This document shows positions 60,822-64,000 of a DNA stretch of 64,000 bases, piece after piece. Origin of the DNA: Endozoicomonas sp965261315 (GTDB taxonomy: Bacteria > Pseudomonadota > Gammaproteobacteria > Pseudomonadales > Endozoicomonadaceae); assembly GCA_965261315.1 (NCBI GenBank), contig CBDHDM010000091.1, positions 85,619 through 149,618 of the forward strand, in the 5' to 3' direction. A program made the translations under genes and the position numbers. Below the pieces are notes generated by a model. The model saw only the letters and a program-made list of their open reading frames with translations, ran no database searches and was not told the DNA's origin. How positions within the stretch are numbered: the stretch's first letter is position 1; the number at the start of each line of letters is the position of its first letter.

Positions 60822-63186
60822 GCCGGGTAAAGGGTTTTTAATCTGGGTTATTGGCGTGCTTTTCCTGATGATGGGCATGGTGGTTAGCCATTTGAATGGT
60901 GATGGTCGTTTATCTACTGATCTGATGGCATTGCTGCCTGCTACGGAGCAAGACCCTGCTTCTGCTATGGCTTCCCAGCGTTTTATGGAGAATTTCAGTC
61001 AGCGGGTGACACTGGTCATCTCATCCCCTTCCAGAGACAGGGCGCGAGAAGCAGCACTGGCGCTGGAAGGCCGGTTACAGGAGGCTGGTATTTTTCAGCA
61101 GCTGGTCGCCCGACTGAAGCCTGAACTCTGGGACAATATCGGGCATTATTATTTTCCGTATCGTTATCAACTGCTCAGTAGTGAAGACAGGGCATTATCC
61201 AATGACTTTCTGGGTGAAAGGTTGATCAATGGTAGCCTGAATACCCTGGCGAGCCCCATGGGAATGGTGGGCAGTGGTCAGCTATTGAATGACCCTCTGT
61301 TTTTAATGTCGAACTGGTTTCGTTCTTTGCAGGGGAACGCAGGTCAGTTAACGCCTGACGAAGGATTCCTGAGTGTAGAACTGTCCGGTCGTTACCATAT
61401 TATGATCACCGGACTGCTCAAGGGTGAGGTGTTAAGCCTGTCCCGTCAGGAGGCGGTGGTTACGGCCATTAACGATGCCATTCGGACGGTTGAAATGGCT
61501 TCTTCACCGGCCGAAGGCTCTTCTTACCCGGTGGAGGTGACGGCAAGTGGTATGATTTTTCATGCCAAAGCAGGTGCTGACTCGGCGCAAAGCGAGGTGA
61601 GTACCATTGGGGTCGGCTCACTGCTGGGTGTGGTGTTGTTAATTCTGTCGGTATTCAGAACGGTCCGGCCGCTCTTATTTTGCCTTTTATCCATTGCTGC
61701 CGGTGTTCTGGCCGGGTATCTTGCCACCGTCGTGGTCTTTGGCCGTGTTCATGTGATGACCCTGGTGTTTGGGGCAAGCCTGATTGGAATCTCCATTGAT
61801 TACTCGTTTCACTATCTGGTGGAGTGGTGGCGTCAGGGAAAAGCATGGTCACCCGTTTGTGGATTGAGACATATTTTTCCCGGCATTACCCTGGGATTAC
61901 TCACCAGTTTGTTAGGCTATCTGCCGATGCTGGCGACCCCTTTTCCGGGATTGCAGCAAATCGCCGTTTTTTCCTGTTCAGGGCTGATGGTGGCCTGGTT
62001 AACAGTGGTCTTTGCCTATCCCTGGTGGTTGCGTAAGCCCTGTGGTCATTCTGATAAAGAATCTTCAGGCGGCTGGCTGTCGATCTGGGTGGACTGGTTT
62101 CTGGAACGTTGGCATACCGTTCTGGCTGGGCGTCGTCGAGTCTGGATCGTCCTTGTGCTTATACCTGTTCTGACTGGGCTTTCAGAGCTGGGAATCAATG
62201 ATGATATCCGGCAGTTACAGAAAAGGTCGTCCAGCCTGGAGGCGGCGGATCAGTTTGTGCAGAACATTATTGGTGATGTTGGCGACAGTCGTTTTTTCCT
62301 GGTTTATGGCGCCAGTGAACAGTCGCTTCTGGAGCGGGATGAAGCGCTCGGAGCATCGCTTCGACCATTAATTAAGGAAGGTCAGCTGGCCGGATTTCAA
62401 TCGGTTTCCAGATTATTACCTTCTGTAAAATCCCAGGCTGACAGTTATCAGAAGCTGGCCTCAGTGTATAAGCATCAGTTACCCGAGTTGTGGGAACAAC
62501 TGGGAGTGACTCCTGCAGGGCAGCAGACGGCACTGGATGAATTTACCCAGGCCGGTGATCGACAGATACAGCCGGAGCAATGGCTGAACAGTGATGCTGC
62601 GAGCCTGTATGGCTACTTATGGCTGGGTAAAGTGGGTGGGCGCTATTACTCAGCGGTGGTGATTCAGGGGGCTAAGCCGGGCTGGCAGCCAGAAAAGGTT
62701 GCGGATCATCATGACGGCGTTCTGTTCGTGGATAAAACGGGTGAGACTTCTTATCTGTTTGGTCGCTACCGGACATTGATGGGCTGGTTGCTGGTGGCTG
62801 CCTATGGACTGATTACGGTGTTGCTGAGTGTTCGCTTTGGTGTGACAGGGTCGTTGAACGTTGTGATACCGCCATTGCTCTCTGTGATATTAACACTCAG
62901 TGTGCTTGGTTTTGCCGGACAGGCGATCAACCTGTTTCATATTCTTGCCTTATTGATGATTCTTGGTATTGGTGTTGATTACACACTGTTTTTCCGGGAG
63001 GCCGGAAATAATCCGAGATATACATTGATGGCCATTACTCTGTCCGCGATTACGACGGTTCTGTCATTCGGTTTACTGGCACTGTCAGAAACGGCAGCGA
63101 TTCGAGGCTTTGGCCTGACGGTATTGCTGGGTATCGGTTTCTGCTACTTATTGTCACCACTGGCGATCAGGAAAGGCGCTTTATGA
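60793..63186 (+). CDS. apeM: MMPL/RND-family exporter (ApeM type)
   Basis: A 797-residue inner-membrane protein with two repeats of one helix, a large periplasmic loop and five further helices. The first bundle (about 275-420) has SLIGISIDYSFHYLVEWW. The second (about 660-790) has LLMILGIGVDYTLFFREA. These Gly-Ile-x-x-Asp-Tyr motifs carry the proton-relay Asp. GAGAGG lies seven bases upstream of the ATG. It would move the aryl polyene lipid out of the inner membrane to the LolA-like carrier. Confidence 0.86.
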   Translation: MRLILSALNRPGKGFLIWVIGVLFLMMGMVVSHLNGDGRLSTDLMALLPATEQDPASAMASQRFMENFSQRVTLVISSPSRDRAREAALALEGRLQEAGIFQQLVARLKPELWDNIGHYYFPYRYQLLSSEDRALSNDFLGERLINGSLNTLASPMGMVGSGQLLNDPLFLMSNWFRSLQGNAGQLTPDEGFLSVELSGRYHIMITGLLKGEVLSLSRQEAVVTAINDAIRTVEMASSPAEGSSYPVEVTASGMIFHAKAGADSAQSEVSTIGVGSLLGVVLLILSVFRTVRPLLFCLLSIAAGVLAGYLATVVVFGRVHVMTLVFGASLIGISIDYSFHYLVEWWRQGKAWSPVCGLRHIFPGITLGLLTSLLGYLPMLATPFPGLQQIAVFSCSGLMVAWLTVVFAYPWWLRKPCGHSDKESSGGWLSIWVDWFLERWHTVLAGRRRVWIVLVLIPVLTGLSELGINDDIRQLQKRSSSLEAADQFVQNIIGDVGDSRFFLVYGASEQSLLERDEALGASLRPLIKEGQLAGFQSVSRLLPSVKSQADSYQKLASVYKHQLPELWEQLGVTPAGQQTALDEFTQAGDRQIQPEQWLNSDAASLYGYLWLGKVGGRYYSAVVIQGAKPGWQPEKVADHHDGVLFVDKTGETSYLFGRYRTLMGWLLVAAYGLITVLLSVRFGVTGSLNVVIPPLLSVILTLSVLGFAGQAINLFHILALLMILGIGVDYTLFFREAGNNPRYTLMAITLSAITTVLSFGLLALSETAAIRGFGLTVLLGIGFCYLLSPLAIRKGAL

Positions 63187-63830
63187 AGTGCTTTATTATG
63201 AAACAAACCGTGAAAGCCTGCGGATACCTGCTCCTGAGTTTCTGGTTGTCCGGATGTGCCTTCTTTTCACCAACAGCCTCGCAAACGGTTTCGCCGATTC
63301 AGGGTTCTGCTGTGAAGGTTTACCTGTCTGATCAGGTCTACTGGACACTGCCATCACCGGATGCCATTAAGGGACGTTTTATGGCAACACAACTGGTGAG
63401 GGGGCGCTATGGCGATCAGACGTTTGACCTTCTTTTTCAAATCGAGAAAAAACCGGGGCAGCTTTCTCTGTTGGGCATGACGGTTTCAGGGCAGCAACTG
63501 CTTCAGCTGGCTTACCGGGATGGTGAACTATCCGGAAAAGTCAGCCCCCTGGTGGGAGACCGGATTAAGCTGGCTTATCTGGTTTCAGACCTGCTGTTAG
63601 CCTATGGCGATGGTGAGATTCTCAAGGTCGCCCTGGAAGGGCGGGAGATGACATTGAAGGAAATACCATCAAAAAGCAGGGTGATTGGGTATAATAAGCG
63701 ACCACTTATATCTATTAAATATTCCGGTCAATGGATGGGTGCTGGTCAATGGCCGGAAATAGTGCAATATCGCAATCAGGGATTGGGTTATGAGCTGGAG
63801 ATTAAAACCTTGAGTAAGGAATTCCTATGA
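63183..63830 (+). CDS. apeN: DUF3261 lipoprotein (ApeN type)
   Basis: A 215-residue lipoprotein. Lipobox LLSFWLSGCAFF gives the acylated Cys near residue 25. The mature part has VRGRYGDQTFDLLFQIEKKPGQLSLLGMT (read in parts, about 76-102) and LSLLGMTVSGQQLLQLAY, typical of DUF3261 proteins encoded in ape clusters. Its likely place is the outer membrane, accepting the polyene from the LolA-like carrier. Overlaps the exporter by 4 bp and the next ketosynthase start by 4 bp. Confidence 0.82.
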   Translation: MKCFIMKQTVKACGYLLLSFWLSGCAFFSPTASQTVSPIQGSAVKVYLSDQVYWTLPSPDAIKGRFMATQLVRGRYGDQTFDLLFQIEKKPGQLSLLGMTVSGQQLLQLAYRDGELSGKVSPLVGDRIKLAYLVSDLLLAYGDGEILKVALEGREMTLKEIPSKSRVIGYNKRPLISIKYSGQWMGAGQWPEIVQYRNQGLGYELEIKTLSKEFL

Positions 63831-64000
63831 GTTCATCGCCTTTCTACCTTTCTGCCATGGGCATGGTGTGTGCTCTGGGCAGTAGCCATGAGGAAATACT
63901 GACCAACCTGTTGTCCGGTAGCCAGCAGGGGATGGTGGAGGATTCCAGCATCCTGCCAGGGAAAACCGTGACACTGGGCAAGGTGAGCGTTGACCTGCCT
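63827..64000 (+). CDS. apeO: Beta-ketoacyl synthase, N-terminal part (ApeO type), cut by the window end
   Basis: Opens MSSSPFYLSAMGMVCALGSS, the start expected for the ketosynthase ApeO; 58 codons are visible without a stop. ATG 63827 overlaps the stop of the DUF3261 gene. The active-site residues lie beyond the window. ApeO is known to form a heterodimer with the chain-length factor ApeC, encoded here at 51813. Confidence 0.75.
   Translation, partial: MSSSPFYLSAMGMVCALGSSHEEILTNLLSGSQQGMVEDSSILPGKTVTLGKVSVDLP

Noticed and set aside
1..64000. CRISPR arrays, rRNA, tRNA and phage integration sites
   Set aside because: No regularly spaced repeats, rRNA-like or cloverleaf-forming tRNA sequence was noticed in reading. 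A covariance-model scan was not possible.

Overview
The window reads as chromosomal DNA of a Gram-negative gammaproteobacterium with a facultative, respiratory lifestyle. The evidence is a napFDAGHBC periplasmic nitrate reductase operon with a NarX/NarQ-NarP type two-component system, Tat-exported and lipid-anchored proteins, a LexA-controlled umuDC pair and a complete-looking aryl polyene cluster. Moderate GC, many decayed insertion sequences and several families of short palindromic repeats suggest a marine or host-associated lineage of the Oceanospirillales/Endozoicomonas kind. That placement is an inference from gene content, not a database match. No rRNA, tRNA or CRISPR array was found.

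Layout. 1-8.5 kb: a type I secretion locus made of an HlyD-type adaptor (cut by the window start), a 1716-residue multidomain surface or secreted protein and an ABC exporter with a degenerate ATPase. 8.5-10 kb: a deletion derivative of an IS1634-like element and gene debris. 10-13.5 kb: a small secreted protein, a HupE/UreJ-like membrane protein and a membrane-anchored protein, followed by a decayed phoX. 13.6-19.9 kb: a Yej/Opp-type peptide importer operon on the minus strand, with a divergent LysR regulator whose 5' part is duplicated as a perfect 415 bp direct repeat. 21.3-25.9 kb: ridA with a threonine-synthase-like enzyme, yheT, a DUF502 protein and an OFA-type MFS transporter. 26-28.6 kb: creA and SOS-controlled umuDC. 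28.6-31.3 kb: nested transposase wrecks, a gene start cut off by one of them, and a 131 bp imperfect palindrome.

31.4-40.6 kb: the nap operon (minus strand) faces the nitrate-sensing kinase/regulator pair. A perfect 7-2-7 NarP-type site and a perfect FNR box lie between them. 40.6-42.7 kb: a TetR regulator and a divergent MATE exporter. 42.8-47.1 kb: a four-gene minus-strand unit (cytochrome c5-like lipoprotein, Tat-exported aldonolactone-oxidase-like flavoprotein, DSD1-type PLP enzyme, DUF819 permease) that looks like an uncharacterised periplasmic oxidation pathway. 47.3-48.8 kb: putP.

49.2-64 kb: an aryl polyene (ape) cluster, all on the plus strand, largely with overlapping start and stop codons. 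It holds a FabF-like ketosynthase, methyltransferase, chain-length factor, acyltransferase, two acyl carrier proteins, a membrane protein, an aryl-activating ligase, a dehydratase, a glycosyltransferase/acyltransferase fusion, a MIO-type aromatic ammonia-lyase, a thioesterase, a LolA-like carrier, an MMPL exporter, a DUF3261 lipoprotein and the start of a second ketosynthase cut by the window end. Together these would make an aryl starter from an aromatic amino acid, extend it to a polyene on acyl carrier proteins, attach it to a lipid-like carrier and move it to the outer membrane.
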